Part shown: piece after piece, positions 19,145 through 28,794 of the stretch
Numbering within the stretch: position 1 is the first letter of the stretch
Layout: each line of letters starts with the position of its first letter
Source: Larsenimonas salina
GTDB lineage: Bacteria; Pseudomonadota; Gammaproteobacteria; Pseudomonadales; Halomonadaceae
Direction: 5' to 3'
NCBI RefSeq assembly: GCF_023736155.1
Contig: NZ_JAMLJJ010000001.1
Location: 434,001 to 498,000 of the forward strand
DNA length: 64,000 nucleotides
Program-made: the position numbers and the translations under genes
Notes under the pieces: generated by a model
Databases searched by the model: none
The model's input: only the letters and a program-made list of their open reading frames with translations
What the model was told of the DNA's origin: nothing

Positions 19145-20071
19145 ATGTTTAACGCCCAGTATTTTCGGACCTTTATCACCCTGGTCGAGACCGGCAGCTT
19201 CACGCATACGGCACGCAAGCTGGAGATGACCCAGCCTGGTGTCAGTCAGCACATTCGAAAGCTCGAGAATTACCTAGACAAGACCCTGCTTCGACGGCAC
19301 GGGCGGCGGTTCACGCTGACCGACGCCGGCCGGCGTGCCTACGATTACGCCATCAAGCTCTTTGCAGAGCATGAGCATTTCCGGCATTCGCTTGACGATG
19401 ATTCCCTGCACAGCGGTGAATGTCGAATCGCGAGCCCATCAAGCATTGGGCTGATGTTCTACCCCTTCGTGCTTGGTTATCAGCAGGTCCACAGTGGGCT
19501 GACCTTCAATTACAACTTCGCCTTCAACCAGGACATCGTCCAGGATGTGGCGGCGGGGCGCTATGACCTCGGACTTGTGTCTGACCCGATCAAACGCTCG
19601 GAGCTTTCCTATACGCTTTGGCATCATGAGCCGCTGTGTCTGGTTGCACCGGCCGATTTTCGAGGCAACGGCCTGGGTGAGCTGATGGCGCTCGGATTCA
19701 TCAACTATTCCGACGGCATCAATAACGCAAGCCAGCTTTTGAGAGCGAATTTCAGTGGGGAATTTCGTTCGATGAGTCATTTCCCGCTCAAGGGCTACAC
19801 CAACGATGTGGGGGTTGTACTCGACGCCGTGGCCAGGGGGCTCGGATTTACGGTGGTTTCGCGGGCCGTGCTCGAGACCTCACCCTGGCAGCGTCAGGTG
19901 ATCGAGGTGCCTCTGAGTACGCCTGCCTACGAGCCATTTTATATCGTGACGCGTCAGGACGCGGAGCTTGCCAAACGCTACGATCAGCTGTTGAGTGACT
20001 TTCGTGAGCAGCGTCGTACCGTACTTTATGGCTACAGCGAAGAGCCCTCGACCGATGTGCTCGAGGAGTAA
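19145..20071 (+). CDS. LysR-family transcriptional regulator
   Basis: A 308-residue LysR-type regulator. The winged helix-turn-helix (about residues 3-62) contains FITLVETGSFTHTARKLEMTQ and GVSQHIRKLENYLDKTL. The substrate-binding domain (about 90-290) follows, with an unusual acidic tail SEEPSTDVLEE. LysR proteins usually control a divergent neighbour; here the divergent unit is yfcL-ppnN, 180 bases away, but that link is only positional. The effector cannot be deduced. The gene is convergent with gcvP and the two share a perfect palindromic terminator. Confidence 0.85.
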   Translation: MFNAQYFRTFITLVETGSFTHTARKLEMTQPGVSQHIRKLENYLDKTLLRRHGRRFTLTDAGRRAYDYAIKLFAEHEHFRHSLDDDSLHSGECRIASPSSIGLMFYPFVLGYQQVHSGLTFNYNFAFNQDIVQDVAAGRYDLGLVSDPIKRSELSYTLWHHEPLCLVAPADFRGNGLGELMALGFINYSDGINNASQLLRANFSGEFRSMSHFPLKGYTNDVGVVLDAVARGLGFTVVSRAVLETSPWQRQVIEVPLSTPAYEPFYIVTRQDAELAKRYDQLLSDFREQRRTVLYGYSEEPSTDVLEE

Positions 20072-20140
20072 GGCGTTAAAGGCCATGACATGACGTGTTT
20101 ACGTCTTTCACCCCTTATAAGGTAAAGCAGCGATAAAAAG

Positions 20141-20188
20141 CGCCATAAGAAACGCCCACCGAGCGCTCGGTGGGCGTTTCTTATGGCG
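20141..20188. terminator. Perfect 48-bp palindrome between lysR-type gene and gcvP
   Basis: The two 24-base halves (20141-20164 and 20165-20188) are exact reverse complements with no spacer. The core is ACGCCCACCGAGC / GCTCGGTGGGCGT, flanked by AAGAA and TTCTT, so it can act as a terminator in both directions between convergent genes. Confidence 0.75.
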
Positions 20189-20240
20189 GCTCACGATACA
20201 CCGCTCGTAAGCCGCAGCAGAGGCCCTTATCGATGGTGTT

Positions 20241-23117
20241 TTATCGATAGTGCTCGATGGATGGACAGCTGCACACCAGGTTTCGGTCACCGTGGACATT
20301 GTCGACCCGATTGACGCTTGGCCAGTACTTGCTGTCGATGTCGCCGGACGGGTAGAGCGCTGTCGTGAGGCTGTAGGGGCGCTGCCATTCGGCCAGGCTG
20401 TCTCGATGTGTGTGTGGTGCGTTGACCAGCGGATTGTCTTCGGCCGGCCATTCGCCTGAGGCGATACGATCAATTTCCTTGCGAATGCCGATCATGGCAT
20501 CACAGAAGCGGTCCAGCTCTTTGAGCGACTCGGATTCAGTTGGCTCGACCATCAGCGTACCCGCCACCGGGAACGACATGGTCGGTGCATGGAAGCCGTA
20601 GTCGATCAGCCGCTTGGCGATGTCTTCCTCGCTGATGCCGGCTTCCGCCTTGAGACGGCGAAGGTCAAGAATGCATTCGTGGGCAACGTTGCCCTGGGTG
20701 CCCTTGTAGAGAATCGTGTAGTGCGATGAAAGCCGGTGGGCGATGTAGTTGGCATTGACAATGGCAAGCTCTGAGGCGCGTGTCAGGCCCTTTTCGCCCA
20801 TCATGGTGATGTACATCCATGAGATCGGCAGAATCGAGGCGCTGCCGAACGGCGCTGAGGCGACCGCACCGGTTACGTCATTGGTGCTGGTGCTGCGATG
20901 CCCAGGCAGATACGCCGCCAGATGCGCCTTGACGCCGATCGGGCCCATGCCCGGCCCGCCACCGCCGTGGGGAATACAGAAGGTCTTGTGCAGATTCAAG
21001 TGCGAGACGTCACCGCCATAGTCGCCAGGGCGACACAGGCCGACCTGAGCGTTCATGTTGGCGCCGTCGATGTATACCTGTCCACCGTGCTCATGAACGA
21101 TCTCACAGGCTTTGCGTACGCCTGCTTCGAACACACCGTGCGTCGACGGGTAGGTCAACATGATGGCGGAGAGGTTATCGCTGTGCTTGGACGCTTTGGA
21201 CGCGAGATCGTCGAGATCGATGTTGCCTTGGCTGTCGCACTCAACGACCACCACTTGCATATCGGCCATGGTGGCAGAGGCCGGGTTGGTGCCGTGGGCG
21301 GAGCTTGGAATCAAACAGATGTTTCTGTGTGCCTGACCGTTGGCCTTCTGATAGCCGCGAATGGCGATCAATCCGGCGTATTCACCCTGAGCGCCTGAGT
21401 TGGGCTGCATCGAGACACTGTCGTAGCCGGTGATCTCGGCAAGATAGTCTGAAAGCTCGGTGATCAGCGCTGCGTAGCCTTGGGTCTGCTCGGACGGCGC
21501 GAACGGGTGCATGTTGGCAAATTCAGGCCAGCTGATCGGAATCATTTCGCTGGCGGCGTTCAGTTTCATGGTGCAGGAGCCGAGCGGGATCATCGAGTGC
21601 ACCAACGAGAGATCCTTGTTCTCGAGCCGCTTCATGTAACGCATGAGCTCGGTTTCGCTGCGATAGCGAGTGAACACGGTGTGTGTCAGAAAATCAGAGG
21701 TACGCTCGAGCGATTCCGGAATGCCGGAGATGTTTTGCTTGATAATGCGTTGATCGAGCGAGGACCAGCTCGTCTCTAGGTTTTTCGGAATCAGTACCTC
21801 ACACAGGCGGTCAAGATCTGCAAGCGTGGTGGTTTCGTTCAGGCTGATTCCGACTCCGCCATCGGGTCGATAGCGAAGGTTGATGCCAAGTTCTTCCGCC
21901 CGAGTCTTGAGCTCAGCGTGGGCGTAATCATCGAGCGTCAACGTATCGAAGTAGCGCTCATTACGAAGGAAGATGCCCGCCTCACGCAGCGCCTGTGCCA
22001 GGAGGGTCGTCAAGCGGTGGACGCGAGAGGCGATGGTAATCAGCCCGTCCTTGCCGTGATAGACCGCATAGAAGCTTGCCATATTGGCCAGCAGTGCCTG
22101 GGCGGTGCAGATGTTGGACGTCGCTTTCTCTCGACGGATGTGCTGCTCGCGCGTCTGCATGGCCATGCGCAGCGCCACCTGGTCGCGGCTGTCCTTGGAG
22201 ACGCCAATGATCCGCCCGGGGATGGCGCGTTTAAGCGCATCGCTTGCGGCAAAGAATGCGGCATGAGGGCCGCCATACCCCATCGGGACACCAAAGCGCT
22301 GGGCGCTTCCAAAGACGATGTCGGCGCCGAACTGGCCCGGTGCTTCGAGAAGGGCAAGGCTCAGCGGGTCGGCTGCAACGGCCATCATGGCGTTGCCGTT
22401 ATGGGCCGTGTCGATGAGCGGGGCAAGCTCATGAATGTGCCCGTTTTCGCCACAATACTGCACCAGCGCTCCGAAGACGTCGTACTCGCCCAGCGTTTCG
22501 GCCGGGCCCGTGACCAGCTCGATGCCCATGTAATGGGCACGGGTTTCCACCACGTCTCGCGTTTGCGCGAAGACGTCGTCTGCAATGAAGAAGCGGTTGC
22601 TCTTGTTCTTGCGATTGGCTCGACGACAAAGCGCCATGGCCTCGGCCGCGGCCGTTCCCTCATCGAGCAGCGATGCATTTGCCACCGGCATGCCGGTCAG
22701 ATCGATGATCATCTGCTGAAAATTGAGCAACGCTTCCAGCCGGCCCTGGGATATCTCGGGCTGATAGGGCGTGTAGGCGGTGTACCAGCCCGGGTTTTCA
22801 AGCACGTTGCGCAGGATCGGTGACGGCGTGTGGGTGGGGTAGTACCCCTGGCCGAGATAGCAGGTGGCTACGGTATTTTGCGACGCGATGGCTCGCAGCC
22901 GCGTCAGCGCTTCGGCCTCGCTGGTCGGCGGCGCCAACGAAAGCGGTTTATCCAGGCGAATGTCTGCCGGGATGGTGGCCTCGATAAGGTGGTTGACCGT
23001 ATCCCACCCCATGTCGCCAAGCATATGAGTCAAGGCATTGGTGTCCGGTCCGTTGTGCCGGCTCAGAAATGCATCGGATTGGACGAGGTCTTGAAGCGGG
23101 CGAGCGTCGAACGTCAT
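20241..23117 (-). CDS. gcvP: Glycine dehydrogenase (decarboxylating), P-protein
   Basis: A 958-residue fused-type P-protein of the glycine cleavage system. It decarboxylates glycine with pyridoxal phosphate and passes the aminomethyl group to lipoyl-GcvH. The two homologous halves are visible: the N-terminal half with [20 protein letters not shown], and the C-terminal half with the cofactor lysine (about residue 711) in [37 protein letters not shown] near the end is also characteristic. It lies 91 bases downstream of gcvH on the same strand, with a hairpin in the gap. gcvT is not in this unit but on the opposite strand, 2.2 kb beyond gcvH. Confidence 0.97.
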   Translation of the reverse strand: MTFDARPLQDLVQSDAFLSRHNGPDTNALTHMLGDMGWDTVNHLIEATIPADIRLDKPLSLAPPTSEAEALTRLRAIASQNTVATCYLGQGYYPTHTPSPILRNVLENPGWYTAYTPYQPEISQGRLEALLNFQQMIIDLTGMPVANASLLDEGTAAAEAMALCRRANRKNKSNRFFIADDVFAQTRDVVETRAHYMGIELVTGPAETLGEYDVFGALVQYCGENGHIHELAPLIDTAHNGNAMMAVAADPLSLALLEAPGQFGADIVFGSAQRFGVPMGYGGPHAAFFAASDALKRAIPGRIIGVSKDSRDQVALRMAMQTREQHIRREKATSNICTAQALLANMASFYAVYHGKDGLITIASRVHRLTTLLAQALREAGIFLRNERYFDTLTLDDYAHAELKTRAEELGINLRYRPDGGVGISLNETTTLADLDRLCEVLIPKNLETSWSSLDQRIIKQNISGIPESLERTSDFLTHTVFTRYRSETELMRYMKRLENKDLSLVHSMIPLGSCTMKLNAASEMIPISWPEFANMHPFAPSEQTQGYAALITELSDYLAEITGYDSVSMQPNSGAQGEYAGLIAIRGYQKANGQAHRNICLIPSSAHGTNPASATMADMQVVVVECDSQGNIDLDDLASKASKHSDNLSAIMLTYPSTHGVFEAGVRKACEIVHEHGGQVYIDGANMNAQVGLCRPGDYGGDVSHLNLHKTFCIPHGGGGPGMGPIGVKAHLAAYLPGHRSTSTNDVTGAVASAPFGSASILPISWMYITMMGEKGLTRASELAIVNANYIAHRLSSHYTILYKGTQGNVAHECILDLRRLKAEAGISEEDIAKRLIDYGFHAPTMSFPVAGTLMVEPTESESLKELDRFCDAMIGIRKEIDRIASGEWPAEDNPLVNAPHTHRDSLAEWQRPYSLTTALYPSGDIDSKYWPSVNRVDNVHGDRNLVCSCPSIEHYR

Positions 23118-23157
23118 GCAGGTGCCTGTATCAGGTGGAAACCGAAGAGATAAGGAT

Positions 23158-23190
23158 GCGCCACGGTCACTTCAAAAACCACCGTGGCGC
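23158..23190. repeat. Hairpin between gcvH and gcvP
   Basis: Exact ten-base inverted repeat GCGCCACGGT (23158-23167) and ACCGTGGCGC (23181-23190) with a 13-base loop. It could be a processing or attenuation site that sets the ratio of GcvH to GcvP; there is no T tract. Confidence 0.55.
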
Positions 23191-23208
23191 GATCGGGGCA
23201 GATGTCTG

Positions 23209-23601
23209 TCAGCCTTCCTGCTCGAGCAGCTGCTGGTAGGCCGTTGCATCGAGAAGCTTTTCAAGTTCGCTTGGGTCTTCGAGCTGCACCTTGATCAACC
23301 AGGCATCCTCATAGGGGCTTTCGTTGATGCTTTCAGGGGCGTCCTCGAGGCTTTCATTGATGGCAACGACTTCACCAGAAAGCGGGGCGTAGAGATCGGA
23401 GGCGGCCTTGACCGACTCGATTACACCGAATTCTTCGCCCGAGACCAGCGCCTGACCAAGCTCCGGCAGTTCGACGAAGACGACATCACCCAACGCGTCC
23501 TGAGCATGATCGGTAATGCCGAGCGTGACCGTGCCGTCGTTGTGGTCAAGGATCCACTCGTGGCTGTCGCTGTATTTGAGGTTTTCAGGGATCTGGCTCA
23601 T
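23209..23601 (-). CDS. gcvH: Glycine cleavage system H protein
   Basis: A 130-residue lipoyl carrier protein that shuttles the aminomethyl intermediate between the P, T and L proteins. The lipoylated lysine is about residue 65 in [18 protein letters not shown], and [19 protein letters not shown] precedes it, as in the family. The start follows AGGAAAAAC. It is the first gene of the minus-strand gcvH-gcvP unit. The 246-base gap to the divergent AGCS symporter gene must hold both promoters. No glycine riboswitch aptamer was recognised in it. Confidence 0.96.
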   Translation of the reverse strand: MSQIPENLKYSDSHEWILDHNDGTVTLGITDHAQDALGDVVFVELPELGQALVSGEEFGVIESVKAASDLYAPLSGEVVAINESLEDAPESINESPYEDAWLIKVQLEDPSELEKLLDATAYQQLLEQEG

Positions 23602-23847
23602 TGTTTTTCCTGTGAAGTCGTCGTTCGTTTAAGGGCAGTCGGCGCATTATGCCTGATTCAACAAGTCGGGCCTATAGAGTGCGCCGTTCGCGGCAGGTAA
23701 ATCGCGATGGCGATCTTGACCGCGCCAGCACGTCGTTTTATCCCGACGCGGGGATAAACTAAAGTAGGCGTCCACCGGCTGCATTGATTGATCCGGTGAC
23801 GCAAGACATGAGGGAATTTCCCCCGACAACAATAATAGGAGACAGGC

Positions 23848-25212
23848 ATGGAGCAGGTCACTGCAATCGTAAATTCCATCAATGGCGTGGTATGGGGGCC
23901 ATTGATGCTGTTGCTTCTTTTGGGGGTAGGTATCTTCCTGCAGGTGGGACTTAAACTGATGCCCGTCCGAAAGCTCGGAACGGGCATCAGGCTTTTATGG
24001 GGCGGGCGCGCCGATTCCTCCGATGAGGGTGAAATTTCCCCGTTCAACGCCTTGATGACGTCGCTGTCGGCGACCATCGGTACCGGCAATATTGCAGGGG
24101 TTGCCACCGCGATCGCCCTTGGAGGGCCAGGCGCCGTGTTCTGGATGTGGGTAACCGCGCTGGTGGGGATGGCTACCAAGTACAGTGAGGCGGTCTGCGC
24201 CGTGAAGTTTCGAGAGACTGACCGTAACGGCAACTACGTGGGCGGACCGATGTATTACATCAAGAACGGGCTGGCGGATTCAGGTCCGATCGTGTCTGCT
24301 CTGGCCCCGGTGCTTGCGGTTCTGTTCGCCATTTTCGGAACCATTGCGTCTTTCGGTATCGGCAATACCGTACAGGCCAATTCCGTGGCGGATGCGTTGA
24401 ACGCGTCGTTCGGTATTCCGAGCTGGCTGACTGGGCTTGTGATCATGGTGTTGGCCGGCGCGGTGATTCTTGGCGGGCTCAAGCGTATTTCGACGGTTGC
24501 CGGTCGGTTGGTCCCGCTCATGGCGGTGTTCTACTTCGTGGCCGGTCTGGTGATTCTTGTCATCAACGCCAACGAGGTGATTCCGGCGCTTAGTCTGATC
24601 ATTTCTCACGCCTTTACCCCGATTTCTGCCGCCGGCGGGTTTGCAGGGGCAGCGGTCGTTCAGGCGATCCGGTTCGGGGTGGCTCGTGGCGTATTCTCGA
24701 ACGAGGCCGGTCTGGGTAGCGCGCCGATCGCTCACGCCGCGGCCAAGACACGTGACCCGGTACGTCAGGGACTGGTGGCCATGCTTGGCACCTTTATCGA
24801 CACCATTGTGGTGTGCACCATCACGGCCCTTGCGATCATTACCTCTGGCCAATGGCTGACCGGTGAAAGCGGGGCGGCGCTGACCTCGATGGCGTTTCGT
24901 CACGCGCTCCCGGGGCCGGGTGATTACATCGTTGCCCTGGCGCTTGCCGTGTTTGCGTTCACGACGATTCTCGGGTGGTCCTATTACGGAGAGCGCTGCT
25001 TCCAGTATCTGTTTGGGGAGCGCGCCTGCATCGTTTTTCGGGTCATTTTCGTGATCGCACTTCCCATCGGCGCCATGGCTCACCTGGATTTCATCTGGTT
25101 GCTGGCGGACACCTTCAATGCTTTGATGGCGATTCCCAACCTGATTGCATTGCTGTTGCTGTCTCCGGTCGTCTTCCGCTTGACCAGGGATTACTTCAAG
25201 AATAACGGCTGA
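23848..25212 (+). CDS. AGCS-family sodium:alanine/glycine symporter
   Basis: A 454-residue inner-membrane protein with about eleven hydrophobic segments. The AGCS (AgcS/DagA/CycA-type) signature is clear: NALMTSLSATIGTGNIAGVATAI near the N-terminus, GGPMYYIKNGL, and ARGVFSNEAGLGSAPIAHAAA. The family imports alanine, glycine or glutamine with sodium, which suits a halophile. Its place between gcvH and gcvT suggests that glycine is the physiological substrate and that uptake and cleavage are linked. The ATG has TAGGAG nine bases upstream. A hairpin with a T tract separates it from gcvT, so gcvT may be only partly co-transcribed. Confidence 0.88.
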   Translation: MEQVTAIVNSINGVVWGPLMLLLLLGVGIFLQVGLKLMPVRKLGTGIRLLWGGRADSSDEGEISPFNALMTSLSATIGTGNIAGVATAIALGGPGAVFWMWVTALVGMATKYSEAVCAVKFRETDRNGNYVGGPMYYIKNGLADSGPIVSALAPVLAVLFAIFGTIASFGIGNTVQANSVADALNASFGIPSWLTGLVIMVLAGAVILGGLKRISTVAGRLVPLMAVFYFVAGLVILVINANEVIPALSLIISHAFTPISAAGGFAGAAVVQAIRFGVARGVFSNEAGLGSAPIAHAAAKTRDPVRQGLVAMLGTFIDTIVVCTITALAIITSGQWLTGESGAALTSMAFRHALPGPGDYIVALALAVFAFTTILGWSYYGERCFQYLFGERACIVFRVIFVIALPIGAMAHLDFIWLLADTFNALMAIPNLIALLLLSPVVFRLTRDYFKNNG

Positions 25213-25238
25213 TTCAAAACAGCGGCTGATACTCAATC

Positions 25239-25264
25239 GCCACCTGTTTCGGCAGGTGGCTTTT
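25239..25264 (+). terminator. Terminator between the AGCS gene and gcvT
   Basis: An eight-pair stem GCCACCTG / CAGGTGGC with a six-base loop, followed by four T. It lies 20 bases before the gcvT start, so it may act as a partial terminator or attenuator. Confidence 0.75.
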
Positions 25265-25283
25265 CACGCTCAAGGACATCTGG

Positions 25284-26393
25284 ATGACTTCCCTACACCA
25301 AACGCCTCTTCACGAGCTTCACGCACGCTCAGGTGCAAAGTTCACCGATTTTGCCGGGTACGAAATGCCGGTTCAGTACGCCATGGGGGTTAAGCGCGAG
25401 CATGAGCACACTCGCAGCGCATGTGGCGTGTTCGATGTGTCTCACATGGGCCAGGTCGTGCTCACCGGCGAGGGCTGCGCCGAGGCGCTCGAGACGCTTG
25501 TATGCGCCGACATCGTTGGCCTTTCCCCGGGGCGACAGCGCTATGCGCTGTTCACCACTCAGGAAGGTGGGGTGGTGGATGATCTGATGGTCGCCAACCA
25601 GGGTGACGCCTTGCATCTGGTCATCAACGCCGCCCGCCGTGATATTGACATCACACTTTTGAAAACAGGCTTACCCGACCAGGTAAACGTCGAGGTGCTG
25701 TCCAGGGCATTGATCGCGGTGCAGGGCCCCAAGGCCTGCGAGGTGCTAAAGGCCCTGAACCCCGAGACCGAAACCATGGTGTTCATGGATCATCGCGCAC
25801 TTGCGCTGGCGGACATTCCGGTGTGGCTCAGCCGATCCGGTTATACCGGCGAGGATGGGTTCGAGATTTCAGTGGCCGAGGCAGATGCAGAGCGATTGAT
25901 GGAGCATCTGATGGCGTTCGAGTCGGTCGAACCGATCGGGCTTGGCGCGCGGGATTCGCTTCGACTCGAAGCCGGTCTCTGTCTTTATGGCAACGACCTC
26001 GATGAACAGACAACACCGATTGAAGCCGGCCTCCACTGGGCCGTTGGCAAAGCGCGTCGTCAAGGCGGTGAGCGCGAGGGTGGATTTCCGGGCGCCGACG
26101 TCATCCTGACTCAGCTTGCCAATCGAGATCACCTGACTCAACGTGTCGGGCTGGTAGTCTCTGGGCGCGCGCCGGTTCGCGCCGGAAGTGCGCTGTTCGA
26201 CGAGCAGGATAATCAGGTTGGTGAAATCAGCTCCGGAACGTTTGGTCCGACGCTTGGCAAGCCAATCGCGATGGCGTATCTGCCGGTTGAAATGACTCAG
26301 AATGGCACCAGGGTTTGGGCCGATGTTCGAGGCAAGCGCCATGAAATGACGGTAACGGCCATGCCCTTTGTTACCCCTAACTATGCGCGTTGA
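25284..26393 (+). CDS. gcvT: Aminomethyltransferase, glycine cleavage T protein
   Basis: A 369-residue folate enzyme that moves the methylene carbon from aminomethyl-lipoyl-GcvH to tetrahydrofolate and releases ammonia. Visible motifs are HTRSACGVFDVSHMGQV near the N-terminus, SRSGYTGEDGFEI, and GLGARDSLRLEAGLCLYG, which includes the catalytic Arg/Asp region. The length fits the bacterial family. The start has AAGGACATCTGG upstream. In many bacteria gcvT precedes gcvH and gcvP in one operon; here it lies on the opposite strand behind an amino-acid symporter, so coordinated expression must come from separate promoters. Confidence 0.96.
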   Translation: MTSLHQTPLHELHARSGAKFTDFAGYEMPVQYAMGVKREHEHTRSACGVFDVSHMGQVVLTGEGCAEALETLVCADIVGLSPGRQRYALFTTQEGGVVDDLMVANQGDALHLVINAARRDIDITLLKTGLPDQVNVEVLSRALIAVQGPKACEVLKALNPETETMVFMDHRALALADIPVWLSRSGYTGEDGFEISVAEADAERLMEHLMAFESVEPIGLGARDSLRLEAGLCLYGNDLDEQTTPIEAGLHWAVGKARRQGGEREGGFPGADVILTQLANRDHLTQRVGLVVSGRAPVRAGSALFDEQDNQVGEISSGTFGPTLGKPIAMAYLPVEMTQNGTRVWADVRGKRHEMTVTAMPFVTPNYAR

Positions 26394-26419
26394 TTTATAC
26401 CGTTATATTCTTAAAGAAA

Positions 26420-27034
26420 TTAAACAAAAATATGGCGAAATGTCAGGTTGATACGGGGAGAATCGATGGCTCTTGGCAGCAGCGCATGCTGCCAATGCGT
26501 CTGAATGCCTCGGCCCATGAGTAGAACACTGCCATGGGCCAACCAGATATTTTGGGGAGGCGTAATTTCTCGAGCCTCCCGCGCACGACGCCTTAGCCGA
26601 AATGGGCGGGCGGCTCCGAGACTCAATGACGCAATGATTGGTGTCTCCCCGAGTTCAGGCTCGTCATCACTGTGCCAGCCCATGCGTTGCTGGCCATCCT
26701 GATACCGGTTCAACAGGACACTGTTGTAGGCTGGCGCATCATCGATGTAGTGGCGAGTCAGCCGGGTCAGCCAGCGCGCAAGCGCTCGGACACTGGGGTG
26801 CCAGGACGAGGGTTCGAAGCGTTGGTTGGAGTAGGTATAGTCAGCGCCGTCAGCCCCCATCCAGATTTGAGTGCGTGGAATCGGATGGGTCTTGCCATAG
26901 AGCGTGATGCTTGGCTGTTGCCAGTGCTCAAGCGCATCGAGCACTTTGAATAGGTGGTCGGCCTTGTCGGTGGGCAAGGCCTTCGGAAAGTACCACAGGG
27001 GCCAGTCGGGCAGCGGGTGTTGCACCGAGGTCAT
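26420..27034 (-). CDS. AlkB-like 2-oxoglutarate/Fe(II) dioxygenase
   Basis: A 204-residue protein with the ALKBH2/3-type arrangement. The iron ligands HxD lie in GWHSDDEPELG, the second histidine in THWQHAL, and the 2-oxoglutarate-binding arginine in RINLTFR. NSVLLNRYQDGQQRMG precedes the first ligand as in DNA-repair members. The likely role is oxidative removal of alkyl lesions (1-methyladenine, 3-methylcytosine) from nucleic acids. It is shorter and more ALKBH2-like than E. coli AlkB. Its ATG overlaps the stop of the preceding PAP2 gene (ATGA). No Ada-type regulator is nearby. Confidence 0.85.
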   Translation of the reverse strand: MTSVQHPLPDWPLWYFPKALPTDKADHLFKVLDALEHWQQPSITLYGKTHPIPRTQIWMGADGADYTYSNQRFEPSSWHPSVRALARWLTRLTRHYIDDAPAYNSVLLNRYQDGQQRMGWHSDDEPELGETPIIASLSLGAARPFRLRRRAREAREITPPQNIWLAHGSVLLMGRGIQTHWQHALLPRAIDSPRINLTFRHIFV

Positions 27035-27573
27035 TGAATTGTGATCAGCAGAATACTGAGTTCGGCCAGAAGAAACCCGATCAGCGCACCGGCTGCGACA
27101 TCGGTTAGATAGTGAAGTCCGAGAATAACCCGCGAGATCATGACCAGTATCGCAAACGGCAAAACGACCCAGAGCAAGATCGGTACGAACATGGCCGTAA
27201 GCGTCGTAAACATGACGGCGTGCAGCGTATGCCCACTTGGAAAGCTGTAGCGATCAAGCGGTGGCATCGTGCAGGGAATCTCGAACGAGATGTACGGGCG
27301 CTCACGGCACAGGCGGTTTTTGAGCAATCGGTAGAGCAGGCCACCAACCGCTGCAGTGATGCCGAATTCCACGGCCAGTACCCAGCCATAGAGACCCTTG
27401 AAGATGGGAATGCTGAAGCACAGTGCAATCCAGGCCGGGCCATCGCCCAGACGGCTTGCGATGCGCAGCACCCAAAGAATCGGACGATAGGCGCCAAGAC
27501 GCGACAGGCGGTGACAGGCGCGCCACTCGAGTAGGTCCAGCCGTTTAAACATTGGAGAATTGCGTTCTTGCAT
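27031..27573 (-). CDS. PAP2-family phosphatase (membrane)
   Basis: A 180-residue membrane protein with the type 2 phosphatidic acid phosphatase signature. SFPSGHTLHAV is motif 2, and SRVILGLHYLTDVAAGALIG carries motif 3 with its histidine and aspartate. A lysine- and arginine-rich segment (RLLKNRLCRERPY) supplies motif 1. Substrates in the family include undecaprenyl pyrophosphate and phosphatidate. ATG at 27573 was chosen because a perfect AGGAGGT lies five bases before it, inside the end of the upstream glycosyltransferase gene; the overlap is 29 bases. It shares a minus-strand run with a GT4 enzyme, so a lipid or glycolipid role is plausible. Confidence 0.82.
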   Translation of the reverse strand: MQERNSPMFKRLDLLEWRACHRLSRLGAYRPILWVLRIASRLGDGPAWIALCFSIPIFKGLYGWVLAVEFGITAAVGGLLYRLLKNRLCRERPYISFEIPCTMPPLDRYSFPSGHTLHAVMFTTLTAMFVPILLWVVLPFAILVMISRVILGLHYLTDVAAGALIGFLLAELSILLITIQ

Positions 27574-28705
27574 CACTCACCTCCTGTGCCTGATGCAGGT
27601 AGTCGACGAACTGGTCGCAAATGCTTGACCAGGTCATTTGATTAACGCGTTCTTTGGCGGCCTTGCCCATCCTGCGCGTTCGTTCTAGATCCTGGCCAAG
27701 TGTCAGTGATGCATCGATGAAGCCCTTGTCATCACTGTAGTCCACCAGAAGGCCTTCCTGGCCCGAGGTGATGAGCTCGCCGGCCGCGGCGTAATCAAGC
27801 GCGACACAGGCAAGCCCGCTTGCCATCGCTTCGGTGACCACATTACCGAAGGTTTCCGAGCGTGAGGGGAATAGAAACAGGTCGGCGCTTGCGTAATAGG
27901 ATGCCAGCGCGTCACCTTCCTGAAACCCTGCAAACTCTGCCCAGCTAAGTGTCTCTTCAAGCTCCTTACGCATCGGCCCATCGCCGACGAACACAGCCTT
28001 GATCGAAGGGTCCTTGCTGTGCAGGGCTTGAAGTGCATTGACCATCAAAGGCACGTTCTTTTCTGCAGCCAGCCGGCCGACATAGAGCACTACCAGGTCA
28101 TCCTCGGCCGCACCCCACCGGTCTCTAAGGGGATCGCTTCTAAACGCTGGGGTGAAGCGTTTCGGGTCAAGCCCTCGGCCCATCACCTTGGTGTTCTTGT
28201 AGCCCTTGGCTTTTAAAGCATTGGCTTGAGACGAAGTGGGTACCAAAGTGATCGCGCTCTTATTGTGAAAGCGTTTGAGAAAAGGGCGGACGAACGGACG
28301 AAGCATCTTGAGCAGAATATAGTGCTCGCTGTACTGATCGAAGTTGGTGTGAAAGCCGCTGACCACCGGTAGCCCAAGATGGTTGGCCGCGAACAGGGCG
28401 CTGAGCCCCAGCGGGCCTTCAGTGGCAATGTATACGGCGTCCGGTCGGTGCACTTTCCAGAAACGAATCAGCTTCAATGGCGCGGGAACTCCCATGCGAA
28501 CCCCTTCATAATCGGGAATGGGAATGGCAAGCACCTGAAGCTCCTTGACGACGTGAGGGTCGTTTTGGCGGTCAACCGGACGCGGGCGAACCAGTTGAAG
28601 TTCGAACCCGCGTTCCAACAGTTCATTGGCGATTTGGGTCAACGTATGGGCTACGCCATTGATTTCCGGAGCCCAGGTTTCGCTTACGAACGCAATGCGA
28701 GACAT
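27545..28705 (-). CDS. GT4-family glycosyltransferase, MgtA-like
   Basis: A 386-residue glycosyltransferase similar to the MgtA/PimB/SQD2 group of GT4, which make glycosylated lipids from GDP-mannose or other nucleotide sugars. The N-terminal FVSETWAPEINGVAHTL holds the acceptor Gly-rich loop, followed by SGFHTNFDQYSEHY. The C-terminal domain has VLYVGRLAAEKNVPL and the donor motif RSETFGNVVTEAMASG. ATG at 28705 begins MSRIAFVSE and fits the family; an in-frame extension upstream does not. The PAP2 start overlaps its 3' end. The pair suggests synthesis of a glycolipid or lipid-linked glycan, but the substrate is not readable. Confidence 0.83.
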   Translation of the reverse strand: MSRIAFVSETWAPEINGVAHTLTQIANELLERGFELQLVRPRPVDRQNDPHVVKELQVLAIPIPDYEGVRMGVPAPLKLIRFWKVHRPDAVYIATEGPLGLSALFAANHLGLPVVSGFHTNFDQYSEHYILLKMLRPFVRPFLKRFHNKSAITLVPTSSQANALKAKGYKNTKVMGRGLDPKRFTPAFRSDPLRDRWGAAEDDLVVLYVGRLAAEKNVPLMVNALQALHSKDPSIKAVFVGDGPMRKELEETLSWAEFAGFQEGDALASYYASADLFLFPSRSETFGNVVTEAMASGLACVALDYAAAGELITSGQEGLLVDYSDDKGFIDASLTLGQDLERTRRMGKAAKERVNQMTWSSICDQFVDYLHQAQEVSDARTQFSNV

Positions 28706-28794
28706 GACTTTTCCTTGGCCGGAAGTCGGTATATGTCCAGTATCTTTACTCGTCATGACAGCGTCGCGTAATAAAAGTGATGATTGAATGACAG

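Noticed and set aside
23602-23847. Glycine riboswitch in the divergent gcvH/AGCS gap
   Set aside because: The conserved aptamer segments were not recognised by eye; a covariance search would be needed to exclude a diverged form.
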